Positions 8,379-16,928 of a stretch of 64,000 nucleotides of DNA are shown piece after piece (position 1 is the stretch's first letter; each line of letters opens with the position of its first letter). Source of the stretch: Demequina sediminis (GTDB taxonomy: Bacteria > Actinomycetota > Actinomycetes > Actinomycetales > Demequinaceae); NCBI RefSeq assembly GCF_030296675.1, contig NZ_AP027736.1, positions 1,798,001-1,862,000 on the forward strand, in the 5' to 3' direction. The notes beneath the pieces are model-generated. The model saw only the letters and a list, made by a program, of their open reading frames with translations, did not search any database and was not told where the DNA came from. The translations under genes and the position numbers were made by a program.

Positions 8379-9185
8379 ATGACTCAGAGCATCGACCCTG
8401 CAGCTCTCCTCGACGCGATGACCCAGGGCATGTACGTGGCGGACCCGAGCCGGACCATCACGTACTGGAACGCCGCCGCGACCCGCATCACTGGCTACTC
8501 CGAGCCCGAGGCGATCGGGCGCTTCTGCGGCGACGGGATGCTCAACCATGTCGACGAGTCGGGCGCGTCCCTGTGCGGGAGCCGCTGCCCGCTGCCCGCC
8601 ACGATCACCGACGGCCGCACCCGCAGCATCAGGGTCTACCTGCACCATCGCGAGGGCCACCTGGTGCCGGTCAACGTCGTGGCCTCCGCGCTGCGGGACG
8701 AGGACGGCCAGATCATCGGGGCCGTCGAGACCTTCACGGACGACTCCGCGATGAGCTCGGCCCTGCATCGTCTCCACCAGGCCGAGCGCCGCGCCGCCAC
8801 CGACGCCCTCACGGGGATCGGCAACCGCCGCCACCTCGAGGAGTGCCTCGAGCGGCGGCTCGAGGAGTGGGAGACGCGTCGGCGGACGTTCGGCGCGCTG
8901 ATGATCGACGTGGACCACTTCAAGGCGGTGAACGACTCCGCCGGGCACGCCGCCGGCGACGCGATGCTCCGGACTATCGCGCGCAGCCTCACGTACACGA
9001 CGCGTGGGGACGATGGCGTGGCTCGCTTTGGCGGCGGGGAGTTCGTGGTGTTGACGGAGGTCGCCGGCACGGACCAGCTCCTGGCGCTCGCGGCGCGCAT
9101 CCGGATGGTGATCGCCCAGGGCCGTTACCCGGGGCTGCTGGCGGCCAAGGCGGGCGGCAGGGACGCGGTGGTCGCCGCGCCGTGA
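8379..9185 (+). CDS. PAS-GGDEF protein with degenerate, internally deleted GGDEF domain
   Basis: 268 aa. Residues ~10-120 are a PAS domain (GMYVADPSRTITYWNAAA, and a Cys pair in SLCGSRCPL). From ~140 follows a GGDEF domain: TDALTGIGNRR, DVDHFKAVND, then FGGGEFVVL where GG(D/E)EF is expected. The segment between RIRMVIA and AKAGGRDAV lacks the ~40-residue SIGVA... stretch of normal diguanylate cyclases, without a frame change. Loss of the third motif acidic residue and of this segment suggests it no longer makes c-di-GMP; it may bind nucleotide or be decaying. Confidence 0.82.
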   Translation: MTQSIDPAALLDAMTQGMYVADPSRTITYWNAAATRITGYSEPEAIGRFCGDGMLNHVDESGASLCGSRCPLPATITDGRTRSIRVYLHHREGHLVPVNVVASALRDEDGQIIGAVETFTDDSAMSSALHRLHQAERRAATDALTGIGNRRHLEECLERRLEEWETRRRTFGALMIDVDHFKAVNDSAGHAAGDAMLRTIARSLTYTTRGDDGVARFGGGEFVVLTEVAGTDQLLALAARIRMVIAQGRYPGLLAAKAGGRDAVVAAP

Positions 9186-9256
9186 GTGGGCGTGGGGGTG
9201 TGCGTGGGGCGGGCCAGGCGTGGGGCCGATGCGGCGGCGCGGCTACCATGGGCGGC

Positions 9257-9332
9257 GGGCCTCTAGCTCAGTTGGCAGAGCAGCGGACTTTTAATCCGTA
9301 GGTCGTGGGTTCGAGCCCCACGGGGCCCACCA
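9257..9332 (+). tRNA. tRNA-Lys (anticodon TTT)
   Basis: 76 nt including an encoded CCA. The acceptor stem GGGCCTC pairs with GGGGCCC (one G-T). The anticodon loop reads CTTTTAA, giving TTT. D-loop AGCTCAGTTGGCAGAG and T-loop GGTTCGAGCC are normal. Confidence 0.97.
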
Positions 9333-9351
9333 GGATTTACCAGGAATAGGG

Positions 9352-9449
9352 CTTCCCGAGGAGTCACGGAGGCACGCGCCCAGCGCCGCGCCGCTTTCGC
9401 GGCCGCGGACCACGTCGTCGCGGACCTCCTGGGGGTAGGGCTGAGGCAC
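9352..9449 (-). pseudogene. Remnant of an insertion-sequence transposase N terminus (IS3 OrfA-like)
   Basis: From GTG 9449 the frame reads VPQPYPQEVRDDVVRGRESG and then a degraded ALGACLRDSSGS. This resembles the IS3-family OrfA start (YPxEFRDDVVRVAR... IAxDFGIS) over about 30 codons, after which homology is lost at the tRNA-Lys 3' end. No terminal repeats or OrfB are seen in the 9333-9665 gap, so this is a scrap. The match rests on the YPQEVRDDVV core only. Confidence 0.45.
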
Positions 9450-9665
9450 AACAGCATCCTCCCAGGCCGCCCCGAAGAGCAAGGCAGATCAGATGTGACC
9501 TACTCCTGCGGCAGACCCCCCGAGCGCCACCCGCGCTATGGTCACGATCGTGGCCATTAAGCGCGCTAATGGCCAGGAACGTGAACACAGCGTGCGCCGC
9601 ACCCGGGCCGCCCAACAGGAGTCCCCCACCCCAGAGCCCCCGCACCACAGGCGTACCCTCGAAGC

Positions 9666-9857
9666 ATGACCACCGAGCACCCCGCCCCCACGGCGTGGTC
9701 GGACCCCCGCGAGAAGATCGAGTTCAGCGTCCTCCTCGCGAACGGGCGTCTCGCTCCACGCGCCTTCGCCAACCGCGAGGAGGCCGAGTCATGGGCGCGC
9801 CCCGAGGACGGCGAGCAGGTGGTGTCCTACAACGAGGTCTGCGCCTGCGACATGTAG
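9666..9857 (+). CDS. Small conserved hypothetical protein
   Basis: 63 aa, soluble, acidic, no signal peptide or membrane helix. Contains REKIEFSVLLANG and FANREEAESWARPEDGEQ and ends in NEVCACDM with two cysteines. Codon use is typical of the genome (strong GC at third positions), supporting a real gene. Function not recognised. Confidence 0.65.
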   Translation: MTTEHPAPTAWSDPREKIEFSVLLANGRLAPRAFANREEAESWARPEDGEQVVSYNEVCACDM

Positions 9858-9880
9858 CGAGTGAGGCTACGCGGTCAGCG

Positions 9881-10234
9881 TCATGAACCGCCGCGCGTCA
9901 TGTACCACTCGACGAACTTGCGCGCCCGCCCATCCGGCGCGAACCACACCTCCCAGAGGTTCGCGTAGCGCTCGTGCCCGGGGTAGTCGACGGTGCCGGT
10001 GATGATGCCGAGCCGCTCGTCCTCGATCAGCACGCTGAGGTGGTGCACGGGCAAGCTCGGCTCGGGCTCGCCCCACTTCGCGACGATCGCCTCGATGCCC
10101 ACCGCGGGGCAGTCGTCGTCGGGACGGAACCAGTACTCGGCATCGTCCGTGAACAGCGCGCGGACGTCCTCCTCGCGCTTCGACTCCCAGGCGCGGATGT
10201 AACCCGCCAGCCAGTCGCTCGTCCTCGTGCCCAC
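9881..10234 (-). CDS. SnoaL-like / NTF2-fold protein
   Basis: 117 aa from GTG 10234. Pattern of the SnoaL-like polyketide-cyclase/NTF2 superfamily: an N-terminal helix (WLAGYIRAWESKREEDVRALF), then DDAEYWFRPD and a C-terminal YANLWEVWFAPDGRARKFVEWY strand pair. Members bind or isomerise small hydrophobic ligands; the substrate is unknown. It is the third gene of a leftward unit after abfA and a small membrane protein, 22 bp from its neighbour. Confidence 0.82.
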   Translation of the reverse strand: MGTRTSDWLAGYIRAWESKREEDVRALFTDDAEYWFRPDDDCPAVGIEAIVAKWGEPEPSLPVHHLSVLIEDERLGIITGTVDYPGHERYANLWEVWFAPDGRARKFVEWYMTRGGS

Positions 10235-10256
10235 GGCCCGCCGCTCCGTCTCGCCG

Positions 10257-10442
10257 CTACCTCCCGGCGCCGGCCTCCGCCGCGTCGCCCCGCGAGGAGC
10301 GGAACGTGAACCACCAGTACGCGCTCGTGAGCAGGAACAGCACGATTCCGATCGCGGCGAGCCACAGCAGCGCCTCGATGAGGAACCCCACGATTCCGAT
10401 GGCGACGGCGACAATGAGCAGGACAATCAGGAATGCCTTCAT
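10257..10442 (-). CDS. Small two-helix membrane protein
   Basis: 61 aa. Residues 3-45 form two closely spaced hydrophobic segments (FLIVLLIVAVAIGIVGFLI and LAAIGIVLFLLTSAYWW), followed by a charged tail. The ATG overlaps the stop of the GH51 gene (ATGA), so translation is probably coupled. No family assigned. Confidence 0.7.
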   Translation of the reverse strand: MKAFLIVLLIVAVAIGIVGFLIEALLWLAAIGIVLFLLTSAYWWFTFRSSRGDAAEAGAGR

Positions 10443-12583
10443 CACTCCGCCGTACGTGACGGTGCGCTGAGGTCAACCTCGACCATCGTCACGGACCGTC
10501 CCGGCACCTTGACCTCGACCACTCCGTCGGGACCCGTGACGCGCCGAGACACGCGCGGCCTGACCTCGTGCCTGCCGCGCCCGACCCACCGCAGCCGGTT
10601 GCGTGCCTCGTCCGACGCGGCCAGCACCTCGACGCGGACCGGCGCACCTTCGGCGGCCCCCGGCACCCGCAGCCGCACCCGCGCCGCGCGCCCCGCGACC
10701 TCCACGAGCTTCACCGCCACGGCATCGTCCGCCGGCAGTCCGTCCCTCACCGGCACCTCCCCCGACAGCCCGGCCCCCGCCGTCGCCGACACCAGCAAGC
10801 CGGGCGGCAGTCCGTCGCGATCGAGCGGCACGATCCTCTCGCGCACCGTCGCGGCGAACATCCGCTGCACATGATGGTTCGCGGTGGGCATGACCGCAAA
10901 CGGGTTGAAGTCGATGAGGTTGTGCTCCCACTGCCCGTGCCCGACCAGGTTGAGCAGCGGCGCGAAGGACGCCATCGCGACCACGTCGGCATTGCGCTCG
11001 ACCCCCGTGAGGAACGCGGCCTCCGCGAGCGCCGAGCGGAACGTGTTGGGCACCGGCCGGATGGGCGCAGGCACCAGCCCCGACGGCAGATTGGCGGCGT
11101 ACTCTCCCACCGCCACGCGCACGTCCCGCGGGTACGCGTCGTAGCGCGAGGCGGCGTCGATCACCCACGAGGGGCTCTTGTAGAAGTGCTCGTCGACAAT
11201 GAGCCCGCGCGGATCACGCCGCGCCTCCTCCCACGCCTGCTCGAACTCGACACCCCACGCGAGCGCCCCAGCGGAGAGCACCACGTCCATGTGCGGATGG
11301 CGCGCGCGCACCGCCTCGCGAATCGCCCGGAAGCGGTGCAGGTACTGCGGCCCCGCGTTCTCGTTGCCCACGGCGATCATGTCGAGCGAGAACGGCTCGG
11401 GATGGCCCGCCTCCGCGCGCAGCCGCGCCCACGGCGAGCTCGCCGGATCCCCCGTCGCCCACTCGATCATGTCGAGCACGTCCTGCACCACGGCCGCGAA
11501 CTCCGGCGAGTCGAGCGGCAGCACCTCGGTGGCGCGCAGTTGGCACGCCATCCCCGCACCCACGACGGGCAGGGGCTTCGCCCCCAGGTCCTCGCACAGC
11601 AGGAAGTACTCGTAGTACCCCACCTGGAAGGACTGCGAATAGTCGCCTCCGCGCGTCGACAGACCCCACAGGTTGTAGTCGGGCCTGCGCCCCGCGAGCG
11701 GCCCCACGGTTCGCTTCCAGTCGTACGCGTTGGCGCAGTCCAGGCCCTCGACGATGCACCCGCCGGGAAAGCGCACGAACCTGGGCTTCAGCTCCGCGAT
11801 GGCCTCCACGAGGTCCCTGCGCAGCACGCCCTGGCTCCACCGCGGATCGCCCGCGCCCCAGTGATCGGCAGGGATCAGCCTCACCTCGTCCAGGTCGAGC
11901 GTCCCGGCGCCGCGCGCCGCGATCTCGAACGCCACGAGCGCGGTGCGCGGCGGCCGCAGGGCCGCCGTGGCCACGTGCCAGCCCGGGTGGTCGGGGTCCG
12001 GGGTGAGGGTGAGAGTGGACGATGCCAAGGCACGTCCGCGCCTGTCCACCAGTCGGGCGACAAGGGATCCGTCGAAGGAGCCGAGCCGCACGCGCGCGTC
12101 GACGTGATAGACCACCCCGCGCCGCGCGCCGATTCCCGCACCGCGCCGCGCGTGCCCGACGTTGCGCACCACCGCCGCTCCCTCGGACGTGAGGCGAGCG
12201 AAACGTGCGCCGGGCACCAAGGGCGTCGAGGCATCGTCCCCGGTCCCGGCCTCATCCACGGCGGGCGCCGCGAGCGTCCCGCTCCTGACGCGCCAGTGCC
12301 GGAGCGGATCGCTGACGGGCCGCGGGCGACGCCGCGTCACCGCCGCGATGGTGTTCGTGTGGAGGCGTCGGCTCACGTACGCGCCCTCGAACGAGTGGTT
12401 CGCGATGAGGTTCGCGGACAGGCCGCCGTCGATCGCGTGGTTGATGTCCTCGAGGAAGGCACCCAGGAGGATGTCGCTCACGGGGAGCACCGCGCGGGAG
12501 GGGTCGGCCACCAGCGTGACGCGGTCGCGCGGCGGCTGAGGGGAACGCGGCGCTCTCGGGGCTCTCGGGGCGGGCGCGGTCAT
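10442..12583 (-). CDS. abfA: Alpha-L-arabinofuranosidase, GH51
   Basis: About 713 aa from ATG 12583; GTG 12637 with an upstream GGAGG is an alternative start. No signal peptide, so probably intracellular, acting on imported arabino-oligosaccharides. Seen: LGAFLEDINHAIDGGL, FVRFPGGCIVEG, the acid/base region DMIAVGNENAGPQYLHRF (Glu in GNE) and the nucleophile region VRVAVGEYAAN, followed by a C-terminal beta-sandwich. An extra ~130-residue domain between the N-terminal strand and the barrel (YHVDARVRLGSFDGSLVARL) resembles a carbohydrate-binding insert. Releases arabinose for the araA/araD pathway at 32-34 kb. Confidence 0.92.
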   Translation of the reverse strand: MTAPAPRAPRAPRSPQPPRDRVTLVADPSRAVLPVSDILLGAFLEDINHAIDGGLSANLIANHSFEGAYVSRRLHTNTIAAVTRRRPRPVSDPLRHWRVRSGTLAAPAVDEAGTGDDASTPLVPGARFARLTSEGAAVVRNVGHARRGAGIGARRGVVYHVDARVRLGSFDGSLVARLVDRRGRALASSTLTLTPDPDHPGWHVATAALRPPRTALVAFEIAARGAGTLDLDEVRLIPADHWGAGDPRWSQGVLRRDLVEAIAELKPRFVRFPGGCIVEGLDCANAYDWKRTVGPLAGRRPDYNLWGLSTRGGDYSQSFQVGYYEYFLLCEDLGAKPLPVVGAGMACQLRATEVLPLDSPEFAAVVQDVLDMIEWATGDPASSPWARLRAEAGHPEPFSLDMIAVGNENAGPQYLHRFRAIREAVRARHPHMDVVLSAGALAWGVEFEQAWEEARRDPRGLIVDEHFYKSPSWVIDAASRYDAYPRDVRVAVGEYAANLPSGLVPAPIRPVPNTFRSALAEAAFLTGVERNADVVAMASFAPLLNLVGHGQWEHNLIDFNPFAVMPTANHHVQRMFAATVRERIVPLDRDGLPPGLLVSATAGAGLSGEVPVRDGLPADDAVAVKLVEVAGRAARVRLRVPGAAEGAPVRVEVLAASDEARNRLRWVGRGRHEVRPRVSRRVTGPDGVVEVKVPGRSVTMVEVDLSAPSRTAE

Positions 12584-12667
12584 CCCCCGAGTCTGCCGTG
12601 TCGCGCCCGGCCGCGCGGTTCTTGTGGAGACCGTCACCCCGCATTGGCCTCCCCCTACGCTTGTGCC

Positions 12668-15262
12668 ATGGTCCTACCTCTCTCACGCACCGAGGCCGCC
12701 GACCTCGTGTTGGACACCCTGGCACGCAGCGGACCCAGTACCGGCACGTCGCTCGCGACAGCGCTCAGCCGCCGCCCCGAGTTGCGCGGCATCGATGCTG
12801 GACTCCTCCTCGACGATCTCCTCGACAGCAACCTCCTCAACGCCGTGGGCCATCTTCCCGACGGCAGGTGGTGTCATGTCGCCGAGCTCATGCGAAACCG
12901 GGTGGCCACCCATCGGCTCTCCGCCACGGAGGCCGCACACGGGTTCATCGCCGCATTTCCCGACATGGCGCCGCTGCTCGCAGCGTTCGAAGCCATCGGC
13001 ACGTTCGAGGACGGGTCGCCCGTCGAGGTGGTCTATCCCGAGTGGGCCGACGACGGCGACTGGGGCATTCCGGCCGAGGTTCTGCCCGACGACGGCGCGA
13101 TCCCCGTTCCTGCCTCAGCGCGGGGCCGGACGGCGTGGCGCGAGGGCGACATCGTGGCCGTCGCGGCACACCCGCAAGGGATGCGCGTGACGCGGCTGAC
13201 CGCACGCACCAAGGTCGCCCCCTATCCCTCGGAGACCATCGATGCGCTGCGCGAGATCGCCTCGCAGCCGCGGCACGGCAGTGTCCAGGCGGAGGGTGCC
13301 GCGTGGGCCATGGCCGCGCGCTTCGCCGACCTGTGGAGCGCGCCAACGCCGCCCTTCAGTGACCTCGTCGCGCAATCCGGCGCGGTCAGTTGGGGCGAGC
13401 ACCTCCTGCCTCCCGGCACGGACCCCGAGGCGTGGCGGTCGGAGCAGGAGGCGCGGAGCGTCGCGACGCATCATCGGATCTCGCTCGACGCAGCGATGGC
13501 CGTGGTCGCCGTGGCCGACACGTACCGTCACATCGTCGAAGCACTCGAGAACACGGAGGACGTCCTCGGGAGCGACCCGAATGACATCGCCGCCACCGGC
13601 GGATGGGATGCCGACCTGCGCGCGCCGGTGATCGCCTCGCTGCCTTGGATCGCGGATCCCGACGTCGCGACCGCCGTGCTGGGCGCAACCATGGCGACCG
13701 GTGGCGGTCTCGACGCCGTCGCGCTTGGCATCCTCACCGAGGCGATGCACGTCGCGGCCGATGAGCCAGCGACAGCCGCGACGGCCGATACGCGTGCCGC
13801 GATCTCATGGCTCGCCGCCCGTGCGTCGGAGCGCCTGGGCGCAGTCGAAGAGGCCGAGTACGAGCTTCGCGAGGGTCTCGAGGCGTCTCCTCAGTGGGCA
13901 CCCCTTCTCGCGGACCTGGCGTACTACGCCTCCGACCGCGGAATGCTTGCCGAAAGTACCGCCCTGGCACGGAGGGCTGGACTCCCGCTCGATGATCCTC
14001 TGGCAGCCGTGCTGGCCCACCTCGGCCGAATCCGCGTGCGCTCGCTGGGGCGCAACCAGCCGTGCTGGTGCGGGTCGGGGAAGAAGTACAAGGTGTGCCA
14101 CGAGGGCCTGGAGGACTTGCCGCTGGAGGAGCGCGCGACGTGGACGTATCAGAAGGCGTGCATGCACCTTGATCGCGGTACGGGTCGGGAGACGGTGCTT
14201 CCGCTCGCAGTGGCGCGAGGACGCCACCTGCCCGGCGGGCTCCTCGATGGGCTGCGGGACCCGCTTGTCACCGACGTCGCACTGGTCGAGGGCGGTGGGT
14301 TCTCGCGGTTCCTCCGGGACCGTCGGGACCTACTTCCCGAGGACGAGCTCGCGCTCGCGGAGCAGTGGCTGATGATTGAGCGGTCGCTGTGGGAGGTGGT
14401 GGAGTCACGCCCCACGCGCGGCATGACGATGCGCGATGTCCGGACGGGTGACCAGGTCGACGTCCGCGAGGCCACCGCGAGTCGCACACTGAAGGCGGGC
14501 GACTTCGTGTGCTGCCGGGTCCTCCCCGCGGGCGAGACCTGGCAGATCTTCGGAGGTGTCGAGCCAGTCGCGATGGGCCAGCGCGCCGCAGTGCTGGCAT
14601 TGCTTGACGATCCCACCGATCCCGCTGCGCTTGTCGAGGCGCTCAGCGTCCGCCTAGCCCCGACACGCCTCGTGACCTCGGACGGCGACGCCATGGTGAT
14701 GGGGGAGATCGTGATGCGCGTCACGCGTACAGGCGATGCCGAGGCCGCGCTCGATCGCGGATTCGAGCGGACCGATGACGCCCCGCCGACATGGCTCCAC
14801 CTGGGCTCGGGCAGCAAGGCTGGAGGGCGCACGGTCCTCGCAAGCATGACTCTCAACGGTGACCTCCTCACGCTCGAGGCCTCCAGCGCCAACCGGCTGG
14901 ACGCTGCGCTTGATCTGCTCCGCGCGGCCATCCCGGGCCTGACGGTCCTCTCGGACCGCCGGGTGCCGATCGCGGACATGCTCGATGCGCCGGGAGGCGC
15001 TTCCCTTCGTGGACCGGCGACCGGGGGATCCGGCGTCGAAGACGCCACGGTCAAGGCCGTCCTGGCGGAGGTCATGGCGCAACACGAGGCACAGTGGCTC
15101 GACGAGCAGATCCCGGCGCTCGACGGCCTCACACCCCGAGAGGCGGCCGCGGATCCCACGCGGCGCGACGACCTGGTCCGCCTGCTCAACTCGTTCCCCC
15201 AGACCGAGGATCCGACCCAGATGAGCGCCCCACGCTTACGGGTCGCACTAGGGCTGGCGTAG
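12668..15262 (+). CDS. Large SEC-C motif protein
   Basis: 864 aa, soluble. The zinc-binding SEC-C motif RNQPCWCGSGKKYKVCH lies at about residues 462-478, preceded by a helical repeat (TPR-like) region and followed by ~390 residues without a recognised enzyme motif. The C-terminal block LDGLTPREAAADPTRRDDL recurs at the end of other SEC-C proteins. SEC-C motifs bind Zn and mediate contacts with other proteins or nucleic acid, as in SecA. The protein is unusually long for a stand-alone SEC-C family member; role unknown. Divergent from abfA. Confidence 0.8.
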   Translation: MVLPLSRTEAADLVLDTLARSGPSTGTSLATALSRRPELRGIDAGLLLDDLLDSNLLNAVGHLPDGRWCHVAELMRNRVATHRLSATEAAHGFIAAFPDMAPLLAAFEAIGTFEDGSPVEVVYPEWADDGDWGIPAEVLPDDGAIPVPASARGRTAWREGDIVAVAAHPQGMRVTRLTARTKVAPYPSETIDALREIASQPRHGSVQAEGAAWAMAARFADLWSAPTPPFSDLVAQSGAVSWGEHLLPPGTDPEAWRSEQEARSVATHHRISLDAAMAVVAVADTYRHIVEALENTEDVLGSDPNDIAATGGWDADLRAPVIASLPWIADPDVATAVLGATMATGGGLDAVALGILTEAMHVAADEPATAATADTRAAISWLAARASERLGAVEEAEYELREGLEASPQWAPLLADLAYYASDRGMLAESTALARRAGLPLDDPLAAVLAHLGRIRVRSLGRNQPCWCGSGKKYKVCHEGLEDLPLEERATWTYQKACMHLDRGTGRETVLPLAVARGRHLPGGLLDGLRDPLVTDVALVEGGGFSRFLRDRRDLLPEDELALAEQWLMIERSLWEVVESRPTRGMTMRDVRTGDQVDVREATASRTLKAGDFVCCRVLPAGETWQIFGGVEPVAMGQRAAVLALLDDPTDPAALVEALSVRLAPTRLVTSDGDAMVMGEIVMRVTRTGDAEAALDRGFERTDDAPPTWLHLGSGSKAGGRTVLASMTLNGDLLTLEASSANRLDAALDLLRAAIPGLTVLSDRRVPIADMLDAPGGASLRGPATGGSGVEDATVKAVLAEVMAQHEAQWLDEQIPALDGLTPREAAADPTRRDDLVRLLNSFPQTEDPTQMSAPRLRVALGLA

Positions 15263-15276
15263 AGCCGGCGGACGGC

Positions 15277-15834
15277 TCAGCCCACCCGATACCGCAGGAA
15301 CACCGCTCCGGACGGGAACGTGCGTTGCTCGAGGAGGTGCAGCTCGAGGTGGACGCCCCCGGGCAGGAGGCGCAGTCCCCCGCCCACGACGACGGGGATG
15401 AGTATCACCTGGAGCTCGTCGACCAGGCCCGCGCGCAGCGCGTGTGCCGCGAGCGTGGGGCCGGCGATCGCGAGGTCGCGCTGGTCGTGGGCCTTGCGCG
15501 CCCGCACGGCGTCGGCATCGAAGGCGTGGATGAGCGTGGTCCGCGAGGTACCGGGCGCGGCCAGCGTGGAGGAGAACACGATCTTGTCCGTGTCGCGCCA
15601 CAGGCGCGCGAACTCCCTCAGGTAGCCGGGCAGGGCGGGGTCGTCGGGCATCGTCTCCCACGCGGACATCACCTCGTGCATGCGCCGCCCGAACAGGTAC
15701 GTGCCGATTCCCCTGGAGATCTCGTTGAAGAACTCGTGCTCGTCACGCGAGGGCTCGGCCCAGTCGAAGCCGCCGTGCTGGTCCGCGACGTAGCCGTCCA
15801 GCGAGCTGATCATGGAGTAGATGAGGCGCGCCAT
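15277..15834 (-). CDS. Dihydrofolate reductase / RibD C-terminal domain family protein
   Basis: 185 aa. RibD_C fold: MARLIYSMISSLDGYVADQHG at the N terminus, GTYLFGRRMHEVMSAWE, DKIVFSSTL and IAGPTLAAHALRAGLVDEL, with the PVVVGGGLRLLP strand near the end. These proteins are NADPH-dependent reductases related to DHFR, usually of unknown substrate. Ribosome site GGAAGGGAG is upstream of the ATG. Confidence 0.88.
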   Translation of the reverse strand: MARLIYSMISSLDGYVADQHGGFDWAEPSRDEHEFFNEISRGIGTYLFGRRMHEVMSAWETMPDDPALPGYLREFARLWRDTDKIVFSSTLAAPGTSRTTLIHAFDADAVRARKAHDQRDLAIAGPTLAAHALRAGLVDELQVILIPVVVGGGLRLLPGGVHLELHLLEQRTFPSGAVFLRYRVG

Positions 15835-15923
15835 CGCGAGGCTCCCTTCCTCCTCCACCCTAGACCCGGCATCCGCACTCACACCGGCATCGTCCCGTCG
15901 CATGGCGGTCGTAGGGTGACACC

Positions 15924-16772
15924 ATGACGCTTCCCACAGTCACGCTCAACGACGGCCACACCCTTCCCGCGCTCGGCTTCGGGACCTATCCCCTGGTGGG
16001 AGACGCGGGCGGCGCGGCCATCCGCGCGGCGCTCGACCACGGCTACCGGCTGCTGGACTCCGCGGTCAACTACGAGAACGAGGGCGTGGTCGGCGCCGCG
16101 CTGCGCGGCTTCCTCACGGAGACCGGCGTGGCACGCGGCGACGTCACCGTGCAGACCAAGCTGCCCGGGCGCCACCACGACTTCGACCGCGCCCTCGCGT
16201 CGGGTGAGGAGTCGCGCGCGAGGCTGGGGCTCGACCGGATCGACGTGCTGCTCATCCACTGGCCCAACCCGATCACGGGCAAGTACCGCGAGGCGTGGCG
16301 CGCGCTGGTCGAGCTGCGCGAGCGCGGCGTGGTGCGAACCATCGGCGTCTCGAACTTCACGCCGCGCCTGCTCGACGAGATCATCGAGGACTCCGGCGTG
16401 GTGCCCGCGATCAACCAGGTCGAGCTTCACCCCTACTTCCCCCAGGTCGACCTGCTCGCCAAGCACGCCGAGCTCGGGATCGTCACGCAGGCGTGGAGCC
16501 CGCTGGGCAAGCGTCAGGCACCGTACGGCGAGCCCGTGGTGGTCGAGGCCGCGGAGCGCCTGGGCGTGACCCCCGCACAGGTGATCCTGCGCTGGCACCT
16601 CGAGCGGGGCACGCTGCCTCTTCCCAAGTCCGCGACGCCCTCGCGCCAGGCCGAGAACCTGGCCGTGGACGGCTTCACGCTGCTGCCCGAGGAGGTTGCC
16701 GCGATCACCGCGCTGGCGCGCGAGGACGGGCGACTGTTCGACGGCGATCCCGAGCGTCACGAGGAGATGTAG
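15924..16772 (+). CDS. Aldo/keto reductase
   Basis: 282 aa, the usual length for the family. Catalytic tetrad positions are visible: Asp in LLDSAVNYENE with Tyr a few residues on, Lys in VQTKLPG and His in LLIHWPNP. NADPH-binding features near the C terminus include PLPKSATPSRQAEN. Probably reduces small aldehydes or ketones (2,5-diketogluconate-reductase-like subgroup); substrate unproved. A GGCATCGTCCC motif precedes the gene. Confidence 0.92.
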   Translation: MTLPTVTLNDGHTLPALGFGTYPLVGDAGGAAIRAALDHGYRLLDSAVNYENEGVVGAALRGFLTETGVARGDVTVQTKLPGRHHDFDRALASGEESRARLGLDRIDVLLIHWPNPITGKYREAWRALVELRERGVVRTIGVSNFTPRLLDEIIEDSGVVPAINQVELHPYFPQVDLLAKHAELGIVTQAWSPLGKRQAPYGEPVVVEAAERLGVTPAQVILRWHLERGTLPLPKSATPSRQAENLAVDGFTLLPEEVAAITALAREDGRLFDGDPERHEEM

Positions 16773-16928
16773 GGGCGCCTTGTGTGGTGTGCATGGGGAC
16801 GATGCCGGGGGAGTTGAGCCGTCGGCCTGCGGGCGTCATGCCTGGCAAATGAGGAATTTCCGAGTCATTCCCAGGCTCCTTGGGTACCTTTTGTCCTGAT
16901 TGTCGGACCCTGGTGGTGGGATGAAGCC

